Source: Pseudarthrobacter sulfonivorans
GTDB taxonomy: Bacteria > Actinomycetota > Actinomycetes > Actinomycetales > Micrococcaceae
Direction of reading: 5' to 3'
Assembly: GCF_024391045.1 (NCBI RefSeq)
Contig: NZ_JANFCZ010000004.1
Location: forward strand, 155,597 to 219,596
Length of the DNA: 64,000 nt
The translations under genes were made by a program, and so were the position numbers. Shown one piece after another: positions 17,916 through 27,562 of the stretch. The notes under the pieces were generated by a model. The model saw nothing but the letters and a program-made list of their open reading frames with translations. It was not told where the DNA came from and did no database searches. Every line of letters starts with the position of its first letter. The first letter of the stretch is position 1.

Positions 17916-19656
17916 AGCGCACCACTACCCCCAGCCACGGGATCCAGCCGGGATCCAGATCCAGTCCGGCACGCCGGATGTCCATGTCCACGTCCGCCAG
18001 ATCCAGATGCACTTCAATCCAACCGGGCTGGGCGAGGACGATTCCGCGGCGGAAGGCAGTCCCTGCCACGACGTCGAACGGATCGTGGTGCGGGCGCCCG
18101 AGGCGCACAGCTGTGGTCCGGGCCCAGTTGCCGGCCCAGGTTTGCAGGGCCGCTAGCTCCGATACTGATGCTTCATCGCCGTCGGGAGGTTCCGCTCCCG
18201 GAAGCAGCCCGGCGAAGACCAGGACGGCAGGGTCGTTGGGTGCTGCAGGCACCAGCAGTTGACCCACACGGTGCAGCAGCCAGCGCAGCGGCCTGCCGGA
18301 GAGCACCGGGGCCGCGAGGAGGCCATCAGGTATGCCGGCGTCCGCTGCAGTAGCGAATAGGAACGGCAGCCCGGCCCACAGCGTGCAAAATTGGTCCGCG
18401 TCGGCCGGGTTCTCGGGCTCCTCGGGATCTTCGGCCCCACTTACAGGGATGTCTGCAGCTTCCAGTGCGGACTTAGCCCGAGTCTCTGTGTGCCGGACTT
18501 GCTCATCCGGCGGCGGTTGGGTGACGGACTGTACACGGGTGCCGGATGCCGCTGCGACAGGGGCGTCGGACGTAACGAAGGCGTTCCCCAACACGGAGGC
18601 CGGGTCAAATCCTAAGCTCACGGCATGCAGTAGCTGCGCTGATTCGGGGCCGCGGAGCAGCCCCGGATCAACCTCGGCGAGGGACAGGACCGCCCACGCG
18701 GCGGCGGTTGCACCATCGGCGCGCAGGACGCTGCGTTTCATGGCTCTAGCCAGACTCGAGTGGCGGATGACGTCGGCTGCGCGGTCGGCGAAGCGGCTGC
18801 CGGCATCGAAGGCGGGTGCGCTCGGGGCCAGGGGACCTTTGCGGCCATCTGCGTTCCCGCCGAAGGAGTTCTCGGTGCGTCCGGCTGCCAGGCCTCGGGC
18901 GGAACCTGCCTTCCCGCGGATGGAATCCTCTTTGCGGTTGGCAGGCCCAGTCGGCATCAAGTCAATGGTGCCGCCGGACGGACCTTCCCGGCGCTGAAGG
19001 GACCCGACCATGAGGTTGGCATGCGCTCCGACAGCTGCCAAGACAAGTGCGGCGAGCTCCGACCAGCCGCCTCGACCGAGCAGTCGGTGCAGGGACGCGG
19101 CCCCGGATGACTGTGCCGCATGGACTACGGCTGGCACGGCCTGTTCGGGCCAGCGGCGCAGGGCGGCCAGTAGAGCCCTTTCCGGGGAGCTCTCAGGGTC
19201 CGGGTCCGACGGTTCAAGAAGCCCCAGCTGGTACCAGGCCCAGGCATTCTCCGTGCTTCCGGCAGTCAGTGACGCTGCCAGATCGTGGAGGGCGTCGGCG
19301 CGCCTGGGGAAATGCAGTACGCGGGGAGTGCCGTCGTTGATGCGCTGGCGCAATTCATTGACCAGTGCCTTCGCCCATTCGAGTTCCAGGGACGGGCCGG
19401 GGCGTTCGGGGTCCAGGGACAGCAGTAAATCCAGCCGGCGCAGGCACCACTCGCCGTCGGGGAAATCCACCCCGGACAGAGCCTCGTCCAGCCGGTACCC
19501 GGCCAGATTCTCAAGCATGTGCTGCAGTCTCCGGCCCAGCCCCGCCGGTCCGGCCGCGTCAACGGAGTAACCGCCGTCGTCCTTCGCGCCGGTCTCCGGC
19601 TGCCCCGTCGGCGGCAAAGCGGTGGCGCTCAGGGTGCCGATGAATAGGTCTGTCAT
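17902..19656 (-). CDS. eCIS operon protein, 584 aa, unrecognised
   Basis: No family recognised. The first ~200 residues are helical with Leu/Arg-rich repeats; the centre contains low-complexity Ala/Gly/Ser stretches; the C-terminal ~100 residues (around DPFDVVAGTAFRRGIVLAQP) look like a compact beta domain. It lies between the gpI-like protein and the ATPase, the interval where Afp/PVC clusters place fibre and tape-measure genes. It lacks the long uninterrupted helical pattern expected of a tape measure. It overlaps its neighbours by 4 and 14 bp. Confidence 0.65.
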   Translation of the reverse strand: MTDLFIGTLSATALPPTGQPETGAKDDGGYSVDAAGPAGLGRRLQHMLENLAGYRLDEALSGVDFPDGEWCLRRLDLLLSLDPERPGPSLELEWAKALVNELRQRINDGTPRVLHFPRRADALHDLAASLTAGSTENAWAWYQLGLLEPSDPDPESSPERALLAALRRWPEQAVPAVVHAAQSSGAASLHRLLGRGGWSELAALVLAAVGAHANLMVGSLQRREGPSGGTIDLMPTGPANRKEDSIRGKAGSARGLAAGRTENSFGGNADGRKGPLAPSAPAFDAGSRFADRAADVIRHSSLARAMKRSVLRADGATAAAWAVLSLAEVDPGLLRGPESAQLLHAVSLGFDPASVLGNAFVTSDAPVAAASGTRVQSVTQPPPDEQVRHTETRAKSALEAADIPVSGAEDPEEPENPADADQFCTLWAGLPFLFATAADAGIPDGLLAAPVLSGRPLRWLLHRVGQLLVPAAPNDPAVLVFAGLLPGAEPPDGDEASVSELAALQTWAGNWARTTAVRLGRPHHDPFDVVAGTAFRRGIVLAQPGWIEVHLDLADVDMDIRRAGLDLDPGWIPWLGVVVRYVYS

Positions 19657-21848
19657 CCGACTCTCACCTGCCCCACGGACGCGTCGCCGACCCGGGAACC
19701 AGCCGCCGGAGTACCGACGATGCCGTCGCCACCGACTCTAAACTGGCCCAATACGGCCGGGGCCCAGCCGGTGTCCGGCCCCACGAAAGACGTCAGGTTC
19801 AAATGCAGCCGCTGACCCACCCGCATCCCGGTCCCGAGCTCGCAGACCTCGTAGACAGTGTGTGCAGGGCGGTGCACGTCCAGGATGCTGCGGACTACGG
19901 CGCGCTGCTCTTCGGTGAGCCTACCCGGGACTAGTAGCGTGAAACGGTGCGCGGAGCGCTGGAAGGAATCCTGCCCAAGTGCCGGGCCGGTGCCTGCTGG
20001 CTCAGCCGCGGAGGTTCCGGCAGGGGATTTGACCGGCAGGGCAACTCCGCCGATCGCGAAGCGGCCCAGCACACCGGTAGCACGGGCATTCCCGCCGACG
20101 GCGGGGGCCGCTGCGCCGCCTGGCCCGGCACCGAGCACCATGCCGCCGAGGCCCCTAAGCTGCCAGGCTTCGATGATCACCGGCGCCCGGCCAAGGTACA
20201 GTTCCAGCATCCGGATCAGTGCGCCCCGAGTGCCCCGCCTTGTGAAAAGCCGGTAGGCTTCCGCAACCAACGTGCGCCGAGCGGATTCCGGCCAGCGCTG
20301 GTCCAGCACCAGCCCGGCGAAGCTGGCCAGCCAGGGCAGCGCCTCCTGCGGGGCGGTGCGCGGATCCAGCAGGATGGCACGTTCGGCTGCGCGCCATTCC
20401 AGCTCATGGAGAGTGCCTTCCAACGGGGCCAGGAAACGGTGCAGGAAGTCGGCGTCCGCGTCGTCGCGGGACCACGCGCGCGGCAGGCTGTTAAGCAACC
20501 GGTGGCCGGGGCATTCAATGCGTATGGCACGAACGCGGGGGCTGGCGTTGGCTGTTCCGGTGAGGCACAGTTTGAGCCAAAGATAGCGGCCCGGAGCGGC
20601 GGTGACCTGGGATTCGTAGGTGGCAAAGCCGCCCTCCGGGGCATTCGGCCATGATTGTTCCGGTCCATTGGGGCGACGGAAAACAGTGCCTTCACGGGTT
20701 AGTCCGTCAAGGAGTTCGCGGGAAGGCAGCGGGGGTGTCTGCTCAGGATGCGGTACGGGCCGCGAGCCGCGGGAAGGCGCGGTAGCCTCTACCGGGTCCA
20801 GCACGTCCTCGCCCTCGCTTGTCAGGAACTTCAGGGTGGCGCCGGTGCCCGCTGGCAGGCAGGCCTCCAGAAAGACTCGGCCCCACCGGGTATGGTAATG
20901 GCCACTGTCGAGCCGGTACGTGACCACGGATCCGGACGGCGCATGCCGGGCCGCGGAGCCGGCGGTGGAAGAGAAGCCACAGGCTGTCGTGAAAACGATC
21001 CGCCCTGCGGGGGATATCGTAAGGGCCCCGCCGTCGAAGTCCGGAGCCTCTGCCGGCTCCAACTCTGTCCAGCCGCACTCATCATCGTGCTGGAAGCGTA
21101 GGAACGGCTGCCCGGGCGCCCGGGCGACCACAAGCAGACCGTTCGAAGTTGCCTCGATGTCGGTGGCGCCCTCGACCTCAAGCTGCACGGTACCGTCAGG
21201 GGAGGCGACAGCGCTGTGTCCGCCGCCGCGCCAGAGCACCAGGAGGCCGCCGGTGAAGTGGGCGGTGATGCGGGTGGGCGCAAGCCCCGGAAAACAACAC
21301 GGATCCACCAAGACGGGGCCCGGCCGGGGTCCGCGGCGGCCGTCCAGAAATACGATTTGGTCCGGGCGGCGCAGCAGTACCGCTGCCCGCCCGCAATCAG
21401 CGGCGACATCGACCGGCCGGGTGCGGCCGAACGGAACCCGGCGCAGCAGCCGCTGGGCCCACAGATCGACCACCAGCACCGCGTGGCCGGAGGCTTCGAC
21501 AACATACAGCCGCTGGGACCTGTCCACGGCCAGAGCGCCGGGACGGCCCAGCGTACCGTGGCCCGTGGTAGGGGACTGCGTGCCGTCCTGATCGAAGACG
21601 TCCACCCGTCCGGCCTCGGGACGGGAGCGGTAAGCACGGCACCACCGGTCAAAGGCGAGGCCGGCGAGGCACGGAACCGGCAGGGCGACACTAAACTGCT
21701 GGGCCGCACAGTCGTCCTCGGGCATGGTTGCTGGTTCGGTCCAGTCCAGCACCACACCGCCGCCGGGCAGCAATGCTGTGTGTTCGTGTGCGCAGCGGGC
21801 CCACTGGTCAGGCTGTACCAGCAGGGTCAGGGTCCGGTCCGCATACAT
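19653..21848 (-). CDS. Phage tail gpI-like / Afp12-like baseplate protein with propeller-like N terminus
   Basis: A 731-aa two-part protein. Residues ~440-600 contain NSLPRAWSRDDADADFLHRF, then LEWRAAERAILLDPRTAPQE and RLFTRRGTRGALIRMLELYL, the hallmark of the phage tail P2 gpI / Afp12 family that joins the baseplate wedge. The N-terminal ~300 residues repeat GxLAVDxSQRLYVV-type and xxVLVVDLW-type strands, suggesting a beta-propeller (NHL-like). The C-terminal tail is Gly-rich with short repeated GRFAIGG/GQFRVGG motifs. It is coupled to the gpJ gene by a 1-base overlap. Confidence 0.8.
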   Translation of the reverse strand: MYADRTLTLLVQPDQWARCAHEHTALLPGGGVVLDWTEPATMPEDDCAAQQFSVALPVPCLAGLAFDRWCRAYRSRPEAGRVDVFDQDGTQSPTTGHGTLGRPGALAVDRSQRLYVVEASGHAVLVVDLWAQRLLRRVPFGRTRPVDVAADCGRAAVLLRRPDQIVFLDGRRGPRPGPVLVDPCCFPGLAPTRITAHFTGGLLVLWRGGGHSAVASPDGTVQLEVEGATDIEATSNGLLVVARAPGQPFLRFQHDDECGWTELEPAEAPDFDGGALTISPAGRIVFTTACGFSSTAGSAARHAPSGSVVTYRLDSGHYHTRWGRVFLEACLPAGTGATLKFLTSEGEDVLDPVEATAPSRGSRPVPHPEQTPPLPSRELLDGLTREGTVFRRPNGPEQSWPNAPEGGFATYESQVTAAPGRYLWLKLCLTGTANASPRVRAIRIECPGHRLLNSLPRAWSRDDADADFLHRFLAPLEGTLHELEWRAAERAILLDPRTAPQEALPWLASFAGLVLDQRWPESARRTLVAEAYRLFTRRGTRGALIRMLELYLGRAPVIIEAWQLRGLGGMVLGAGPGGAAAPAVGGNARATGVLGRFAIGGVALPVKSPAGTSAAEPAGTGPALGQDSFQRSAHRFTLLVPGRLTEEQRAVVRSILDVHRPAHTVYEVCELGTGMRVGQRLHLNLTSFVGPDTGWAPAVLGQFRVGGDGIVGTPAAGSRVGDASVGQVRVG

Positions 21849-24058
21849 CAGCAGACCTCCGGAGGAAGGGGGACTGGAATTTTCTTCGCCGGGGCGGGTG
21901 CGTAGTCGGTGCCCAGCGGCAGCGGCGGTCCGGATAATACGGTGATCTCGGCGAGCTCCGGCACCTGCCAGGGCATCAGATCGATGCGCTGCTGGGATTC
22001 CCGGACGGGATGGCCCTGCCCGGCTTGGCTTGTTCCGACTTGGGGGACCGGAGCCAGAAGCAGATCCTCAAGATACTCGACCCCTTCCACTTGGACAGCC
22101 ACCGCCTCGAGCTCCGCACGGCGGATGGTGCGGCCCAGCGGCCAGCCGCCGCCCTCCGGACCGAAGGGGGGAAGGGGTGCCAGATATTGGCGCAGGATCT
22201 GTTCCACCCAGCGCCGCACCGCATCCACCTGGTAGCCGTCGCGAACTTGCACACCGACGGACACGCCGATTTTCACGTACTCGGGGGGAATAATGTACAG
22301 CTCCGTGGTGACCAGCCGGCGGGCGTCCAGATAGGCTGCCACTCGGCGCAGAAGGCCCAGGTCAGGCTGCGGCGCGCCGGGGTTCTGCAAATCAGCCTCT
22401 GGAAAGACCATCACGCTCACGACGCCGGCAGCCGGCACCGTGGGATTGTCCGGATGCAAGAGTGGCAGCGTCTCGGCGCGCTGCACATCGGACACCATCA
22501 GGGCCAATTCCCGGAAGTCCTCCGCGATCACAGCCCTGTCGTGGCGGTGAACTTCGGCAGGGATGGCATCCATCGCCTCGGCCAGCCCGACGCCGTCCTT
22601 TCCGCCTACCGCAGGCAGTGGATTGGTGACCTTGACGCCGGCTGTACCGGGGAGGGCAGTGACAGCTCTGCCGCCTACGTTACCGGCGGCACCACCGCCG
22701 AATTGGTAGGACAGGACACGGATTCGCTCGCCGATCTGCGGCACGAGAGCGCGGCCGAAAGACACGGACCCGTGTTCGTAGTCGACCATGAAGTGCCGAT
22801 CCGTGGGGCGGGTGTCGGAGAAATTCTGCACCTCCAGCCACGGCTTCCAACCCCCTACATCCTCCACTTCCAGCCGGACGCTGCCAGCGACTACGGGGTG
22901 GTGGTTCAGCGGGTAGCGCTGATCGCCGTCGCCGGTGCCGTTGCCTAAGAGCTCAGCGGCAGCCGTTCGGGACTGGATCGCCTGAACGGCGTTCACGCCG
23001 ACCCACCGGACCTTGCCGATGGAATCGTTCCTGACGGTTTGGGCGTTTGGCGTTTGAGGTGCCGGGCGGCTGACCTGGATCCACGCGATCACGTGCCTGG
23101 CCAGCTTCTCATCATCCAGAGGAGGCGGGCTGTCCGTGCCCCCGCTGGCGGCTCCGGTCAGGTCCGGAAGCCTGGGGGGCAGCTCCAGCTTGACCACGCC
23201 AGTGGTGACCAAGCCCTTTGTGGTATCCCCCAGGACAGTCAGGTCATGGAACGCCGGCGGCTTGTTTGTTTGCGGGGCGGCGGCTTCGGATTGGGGCCCG
23301 TTCCACAGCCGCCACTGCATGGGCGGAGGGCTGGAAGTCAGACCAGCCGAGCGGAAGGCCGCTGCGCCGGCAGCGTCCAGCGACTCGAGGCGCAGTGGCT
23401 CCGGCAACTTCTCGTCAAAGGCGATCCCCACGAAGAGCGTGCGTTTGGCCAGTTTTTCCACCTCAGTGGTGTCCTTCCGGAGAAGCGCAATCCACAAAGC
23501 TCCGTCCGCTTGGGCGCTAACATCCACCGTGACGGCGCCATCGGCCAGCGGGTCCTGCGAGACCAGCGTGGTGCGGTAGAACTGGGCGGTTTCCGTCTTG
23601 ACCTTGGCCCGGACGAGCGCGTCCTCGCTGCTCTCCTGAGCCGCCGGCGTCGCCGGTGTCTCAGGCGATTTGCCCGCTGCGAGCACTTCCAGCGGCCACA
23701 CATACACCTCGTCTGTGGTCTGGAACGGCGTGGAGCCCGCGGCGGCCTCCACGCCTTTGAGGACCTGCACGCCCTCTGCCCGCTCGGTGGTGGCTGCCAG
23801 CAGCGTTATCGCTGGCTGAGGCGGACGGGGCCGAACACCCAGCAGCCGCAGGAATTCAATCCGCGCGGCATCCGGGAGCTGGTTGAACTGGTAGAGCAGC
23901 GATTCGCCTAGATAGGCAAACAGCTCCACGAGCGCGATGCCCGGATCGCTCTCATTGTGGTTGGTCCACTCCGGCGCGTAGACGGGAATGCGGCGGATCA
24001 GCTCGTCGCGCAGTTGCTCGTAGGATCGGTTGTCCAGGATCGGGCTGATCAGTGCCAT
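21848..24058 (-). CDS. Baseplate J-like protein (Afp11-like)
   Basis: A 736-aa baseplate wedge protein of the gpJ/gp6 class. The N terminus has LDNRSYEQLRDELIRRIP, then APEWTNHNESDPGIALVELF and AYLGESLLYQFNQLPD, a diagnostic opening of Afp11-type proteins. The C-terminal region around VGVQVRDGYQVDAVRRWVEQ to YLAPLPPFGPEGGGWPLG is the conserved J domain. It follows the gp25 gene by 7 bp, the usual gp25-gpJ-gpI order. Confidence 0.92.
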   Translation of the reverse strand: MALISPILDNRSYEQLRDELIRRIPVYAPEWTNHNESDPGIALVELFAYLGESLLYQFNQLPDAARIEFLRLLGVRPRPPQPAITLLAATTERAEGVQVLKGVEAAAGSTPFQTTDEVYVWPLEVLAAGKSPETPATPAAQESSEDALVRAKVKTETAQFYRTTLVSQDPLADGAVTVDVSAQADGALWIALLRKDTTEVEKLAKRTLFVGIAFDEKLPEPLRLESLDAAGAAAFRSAGLTSSPPPMQWRLWNGPQSEAAAPQTNKPPAFHDLTVLGDTTKGLVTTGVVKLELPPRLPDLTGAASGGTDSPPPLDDEKLARHVIAWIQVSRPAPQTPNAQTVRNDSIGKVRWVGVNAVQAIQSRTAAAELLGNGTGDGDQRYPLNHHPVVAGSVRLEVEDVGGWKPWLEVQNFSDTRPTDRHFMVDYEHGSVSFGRALVPQIGERIRVLSYQFGGGAAGNVGGRAVTALPGTAGVKVTNPLPAVGGKDGVGLAEAMDAIPAEVHRHDRAVIAEDFRELALMVSDVQRAETLPLLHPDNPTVPAAGVVSVMVFPEADLQNPGAPQPDLGLLRRVAAYLDARRLVTTELYIIPPEYVKIGVSVGVQVRDGYQVDAVRRWVEQILRQYLAPLPPFGPEGGGWPLGRTIRRAELEAVAVQVEGVEYLEDLLLAPVPQVGTSQAGQGHPVRESQQRIDLMPWQVPELAEITVLSGPPLPLGTDYAPAPAKKIPVPLPPEVC

Positions 24059-24065
24059 TGGGTCG

Positions 24066-24488
24066 CTACTTCAGATAGAACGGATACACGAGGTTGTCCG
24101 GCCGCAGGTCCGCCAGCCGCACGTAGGAGATATCTATCCATAGCAATGAAGGATCCTCTCCGGGCGTCACCGCAACGTTCGTCAGGCGGATCCTGGGTTC
24201 CCACTGGGACAGCGCCTGGACTATGTCCTGCTCCATGGACGTGCGCGTGCCCAGAGTGTTCGGCTCCATCAGGTACCGCAGCAGCCCGCAGCCGAAGGAC
24301 GGGAGCATTATGCGCTCTCCAGGTTGGGTGTCCAGGATGGTGGTGATGGACTGTCGGATCAGTTCCATGCCGCCGATGCGTTCGATGCTGAGGGTTTCGG
24401 AGCCGGGCCGCAAGGGGAAGCGCAGTCCGACGCCGGTCCACTGGTCCGCGATGTCATTGGATTGAGCTGTTGAGGACACGTCCGCCAT
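24066..24488 (-). CDS. gp25-like baseplate wedge protein (Afp9-like)
   Basis: A 140-aa GPW/gp25 family protein that nucleates sheath polymerisation at the baseplate. Seen directly: GLRFPLRPGSETLSIER, then TILDTQPGERIMLPSFGCGL and RYLMEPNTLGTR, matching the conserved EPR-like core, and a later WEPRIRLTNVAVTPGED. About 165 bases without a gene separate it from the DUF4157 gene upstream. Confidence 0.92.
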   Translation of the reverse strand: MADVSSTAQSNDIADQWTGVGLRFPLRPGSETLSIERIGGMELIRQSITTILDTQPGERIMLPSFGCGLLRYLMEPNTLGTRTSMEQDIVQALSQWEPRIRLTNVAVTPGEDPSLLWIDISYVRLADLRPDNLVYPFYLK

Positions 24489-24653
24489 AAGTCTATGGTG
24501 TGACGGGCGGCGTCACGGCGGCGTTTCGCGGAGAAATTGGTATTGGCGCCGGCCCTGGTTTCCAAGAACCCCCTCGCGCTGCGTAAGTGGTATTGCGGCG
24601 GCGTCATCAGCGCGGCGGTGCCAGCTTCGCAGCAACACCATGCTTGCCCTTGA

Positions 24654-26024
24654 TCAAAATGTGAGGATTGGCTTGAAGGGATGATCAGCCTTCCACTGTT
24701 GGCGGAGTTGCTCCATGAGGATAAACGTGTCGCCGGGTTGAGCGACGAGATCCTCAAACCAGCTCCGCTTCTTCAATGCAGCACCGAGCTTTTCCGGCGT
24801 TGCTCCCTCGTCCCCGCTCTCCCACGCCTTCCACTGTTCAAGGAACTGGTGCAGGCCTGCAGCGATCCCGGCCTGCATACTGGCGGTGATGGCCTCGCTC
24901 TGTTCGTACGGTACCCCTGGGAGCATGCGGTTCCACAGACGCTGCTTTTGCTTTTCGATGTCCTCGACTAGGCCGAAGCCGCAGTCCACGGCGACCTCTA
25001 TGACGAGCGGGCCGGCTGCCCTCACCATCGCATCGCGTGCTCGGGCAAGCTGAAGGCCGACCAAGCCCTTGCCAGAGGGTGCTGTCCCGGACGCAAGGAC
25101 ACCACTGCCGGCGGCTGCCCCGCCGAAAGACATCACCCGGATGGCGACTGTCGCCTCTGGAGCGAGTAGCGAGGTGGCGGCCCAGGTGAGATTTCCCGCC
25201 AGCGCGATCCACCAGTTCTGCCTCGCCGCCGCGTCATCAGGCTCCGGCACGCCTGCGAGCGCCGTGGTCCCTGCCGTGAGCCAGAGGTTCGCGTAGTTGC
25301 TGGCCCAGATGGGTAGGGTAGCAATAGCGCCATTGGAAATGTTTTGCCTTCGTTCGCCTTGCGCAGTGGTGTCGCCGGCCTTGATGAGGACAGGGTTGGT
25401 CTCAATGACGTCGCGTTGGACCCTGGAGTTCGCCGCAGGATCACGCGCCTGGACAACATGGGTTAGTTCGTGCGCGATGAGCTGCTGACCCCGGTTTGTT
25501 CGGGGTTGGTACTGCCCTGCACCGAAGCTTATGTGGGGACCCACAGTGAAGGCTTTGGCGGCGAGTCGATCCGATGCTTGAGCGGCGGCGGCGTCAGTGT
25601 GGATCCGGACTTCGCTGAAGGCCGCACCAAATAGTGGTTCAAGCGCAGCTCTCGTATGTTCTTCCAAGGGCTGTCCGGAGTTCGATGGAACGATTGATCC
25701 GACCGAGTTTGCAGCCGTCCGACGTAGACCGGCCGCCGGCGGTCGCAGATCGCTAGGCATTCCCGCCGGATTGCCCGATCCAAGGCGAGCGTAGTGTTCG
25801 ACGCGACTGGCCATGCGTTCAGCATCCTTTTCCTGGCGGTCCTCCGGTCGGCTCACTGGAAGTTCCGTCGACAGGCCCAAATTGGGGGAGCGCCAAACAA
25901 GGGTCTGGTAGGGCTCTGAAACTGGGCCGTCAGCAGCGGCAGACTCAGATTCGCTGTGCAGCCCGGGTCGGGGCGGAGCCGCCTGGACTCCCTCAACTTT
26001 GTGCATGCCAACTCGTGCGATCAT
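24654..26024 (-). CDS. DUF4157 (eCIS-core) protein, 456 aa
   Basis: Contains a textbook DUF4157 domain: LEEHTRAALEPLFGAAFSEV, RIHTDAAAAQASDRLAAKAF, then GPHISFGAGQYQP and LIAHELTHVVQARD with the HExxH zinc site near residue 185. This module is a hallmark of eCIS loci. The C-terminal ~250 residues have two hydrophobic stretches and an unrecognised tail ending KADHPFKPILTF, which could be payload. The start at 26024 overlaps the stop of the upstream gene as ATGA. It may act as processing peptidase, cargo adaptor or effector; these cannot be told apart here. Confidence 0.85.
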   Translation of the reverse strand: MIARVGMHKVEGVQAAPPRPGLHSESESAAADGPVSEPYQTLVWRSPNLGLSTELPVSRPEDRQEKDAERMASRVEHYARLGSGNPAGMPSDLRPPAAGLRRTAANSVGSIVPSNSGQPLEEHTRAALEPLFGAAFSEVRIHTDAAAAQASDRLAAKAFTVGPHISFGAGQYQPRTNRGQQLIAHELTHVVQARDPAANSRVQRDVIETNPVLIKAGDTTAQGERRQNISNGAIATLPIWASNYANLWLTAGTTALAGVPEPDDAAARQNWWIALAGNLTWAATSLLAPEATVAIRVMSFGGAAAGSGVLASGTAPSGKGLVGLQLARARDAMVRAAGPLVIEVAVDCGFGLVEDIEKQKQRLWNRMLPGVPYEQSEAITASMQAGIAAGLHQFLEQWKAWESGDEGATPEKLGAALKKRSWFEDLVAQPGDTFILMEQLRQQWKADHPFKPILTF

Positions 26025-27562
26025 GACTGCCCGCACATTGGATCGTCCGGCTTTTCCTCTGAAACGGGCGGGGCAGGAGTGACAGTGTTCTTGGCCGGAT
26101 CCATGCCGGCTATTAGCTCTTCGAACAGTTCTGGCTTGGCGGCAAATTTCGGATCCTTGATCAGCAGGTCGACCCCCTCGGGCGAACCCAGCAGCTTGTT
26201 GACTCTGTCTTTGGTCGCCTTGTTGGCCGGCTTGGCAAGGTCCGGCAGGCTGTTTCCGGCGAGGAAGAAGTCAGTCAGGATTCCGAACGACGCGGACGGC
26301 GGGAAGCAGAACCGCAGGGCGAGCATCCACCAAAGCTGGAAGATGAAAACGACGATCGGCAAAAAGAGCATGAACAGGAAGAACGCAACGATGAAGAAAA
26401 GTTCGATGGCGAAGGTGCAGACGCTGCCGCCGGGTCCGACATCCTGCCTTTTGCCGTCGGTAACATCCTTCAGAGAAGGAGGTGGGAGTGCGGAACCGGG
26501 GGGCGTCGTGACCCGCATCCCGCCTTGCCCTTGTGGCGAACCCGCGCGGGCGGCGAGCCGTCGGAAGTCGGGCAGTGTGACCGACGTCGTGTGGTTCTTG
26601 GTGCCGTCGGGATCGTATGGGGCAGCAAGTCGGAAGGGTTCAGTGGCCTCACCCCAGGATGCTTCCGTCGGGCACTTCCGGGCGGCGTCCTGTTTCTGCC
26701 GCACAAAACAGAGGAGTTCGTAGACCGCGTGCTCGTCCAGCTTGGGCAAAGTCTTCTTGGTCGAGTCGACCCAATGCGTGGGCGAGAACGTGGGGATAAC
26801 GCCGAACCACAGGGAGCGCGTGTGGGCCGCTTCGCAGTCGCCCACCTCGGCGGGAGGAAGGCGCCACATTGGGAAGTCCTCTTCCTTTTCGTCCTTGCCC
26901 AACGGGCCAACGGTGCGCCAGCCGCTTCCGCCCGGGCCGGTGATCCACGCTTGGTTATCGGCGTGAAAGCGGACTTCGTTCAGCAGTTTGGCATTGTCCT
27001 CCTCGAACCGGAGGCGGGCAGCGTCGTCCGCCCAAAAGACGTCCGGCAAGTCCCGGGGCAGACCTTTCGTGACCACCGTGCGGTGCTGCGTCTTGGCCAG
27101 GTCCACCAGCACGTTTCGGGCTAACTGCCGGACGGGCCGTTTGTTGCCAGTGACTGAAGTGAACCGGCGCCGCATGACGAAGCGGACCTCGAGGTCCTCG
27201 TGGGAGCCGGCGCGGGGCAGGCCCGACTGGTCGCAGAAGACCTCCACCACCAGGGCATAGAAACGATCGTGGCCGGGCTGGTATAGCTTGCGCAAGCCCG
27301 TGGTGAGCAGCGTGCTGGTGGCGAACCGTTCGCGCCCTTTGACGCCGGAGGACAGGGCCACCGGAACGGGGTAGCTCCATTGGTCGTCTGCGCCGGTCTT
27401 CAGCGAGTCCCGCGGGTCCTTCAGCAGTCGCTCCACGAAGGTCGAATCGTCGTACATCTGGATGCTGGGGCGGCGCGCTTTCGCGTTCTGGAGGGAGAGG
27501 TGATCGCGTTCGCGAACGTACCACGGGGCCCGCAACTGGAATCCAGTGTCCATGGCGGTCAC
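26021..27562 (-). CDS. eCIS operon protein with C-terminal membrane hairpin, unrecognised
   Basis: A 513-aa protein of unknown family. The N-terminal ~350 residues are soluble and charged (LRAPWYVRERDHLSLQNAKA). Near residues 387-415 is a strongly hydrophobic segment (IELFFIVAFFLFMLFLPIVV and FIFQLWWMLALRF), long enough for one or two membrane passes. The tail resembles a short helical domain. It starts at a GTG overlapping the gpV stop (GTGA) and ends overlapping the DUF4157 gene. A membrane segment is unusual for a particle component and may mark a cargo or membrane-anchoring role. Confidence 0.65.
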   Translation of the reverse strand: MTAMDTGFQLRAPWYVRERDHLSLQNAKARRPSIQMYDDSTFVERLLKDPRDSLKTGADDQWSYPVPVALSSGVKGRERFATSTLLTTGLRKLYQPGHDRFYALVVEVFCDQSGLPRAGSHEDLEVRFVMRRRFTSVTGNKRPVRQLARNVLVDLAKTQHRTVVTKGLPRDLPDVFWADDAARLRFEEDNAKLLNEVRFHADNQAWITGPGGSGWRTVGPLGKDEKEEDFPMWRLPPAEVGDCEAAHTRSLWFGVIPTFSPTHWVDSTKKTLPKLDEHAVYELLCFVRQKQDAARKCPTEASWGEATEPFRLAAPYDPDGTKNHTTSVTLPDFRRLAARAGSPQGQGGMRVTTPPGSALPPPSLKDVTDGKRQDVGPGGSVCTFAIELFFIVAFFLFMLFLPIVVFIFQLWWMLALRFCFPPSASFGILTDFFLAGNSLPDLAKPANKATKDRVNKLLGSPEGVDLLIKDPKFAAKPELFEELIAGMDPAKNTVTPAPPVSEEKPDDPMCGQS

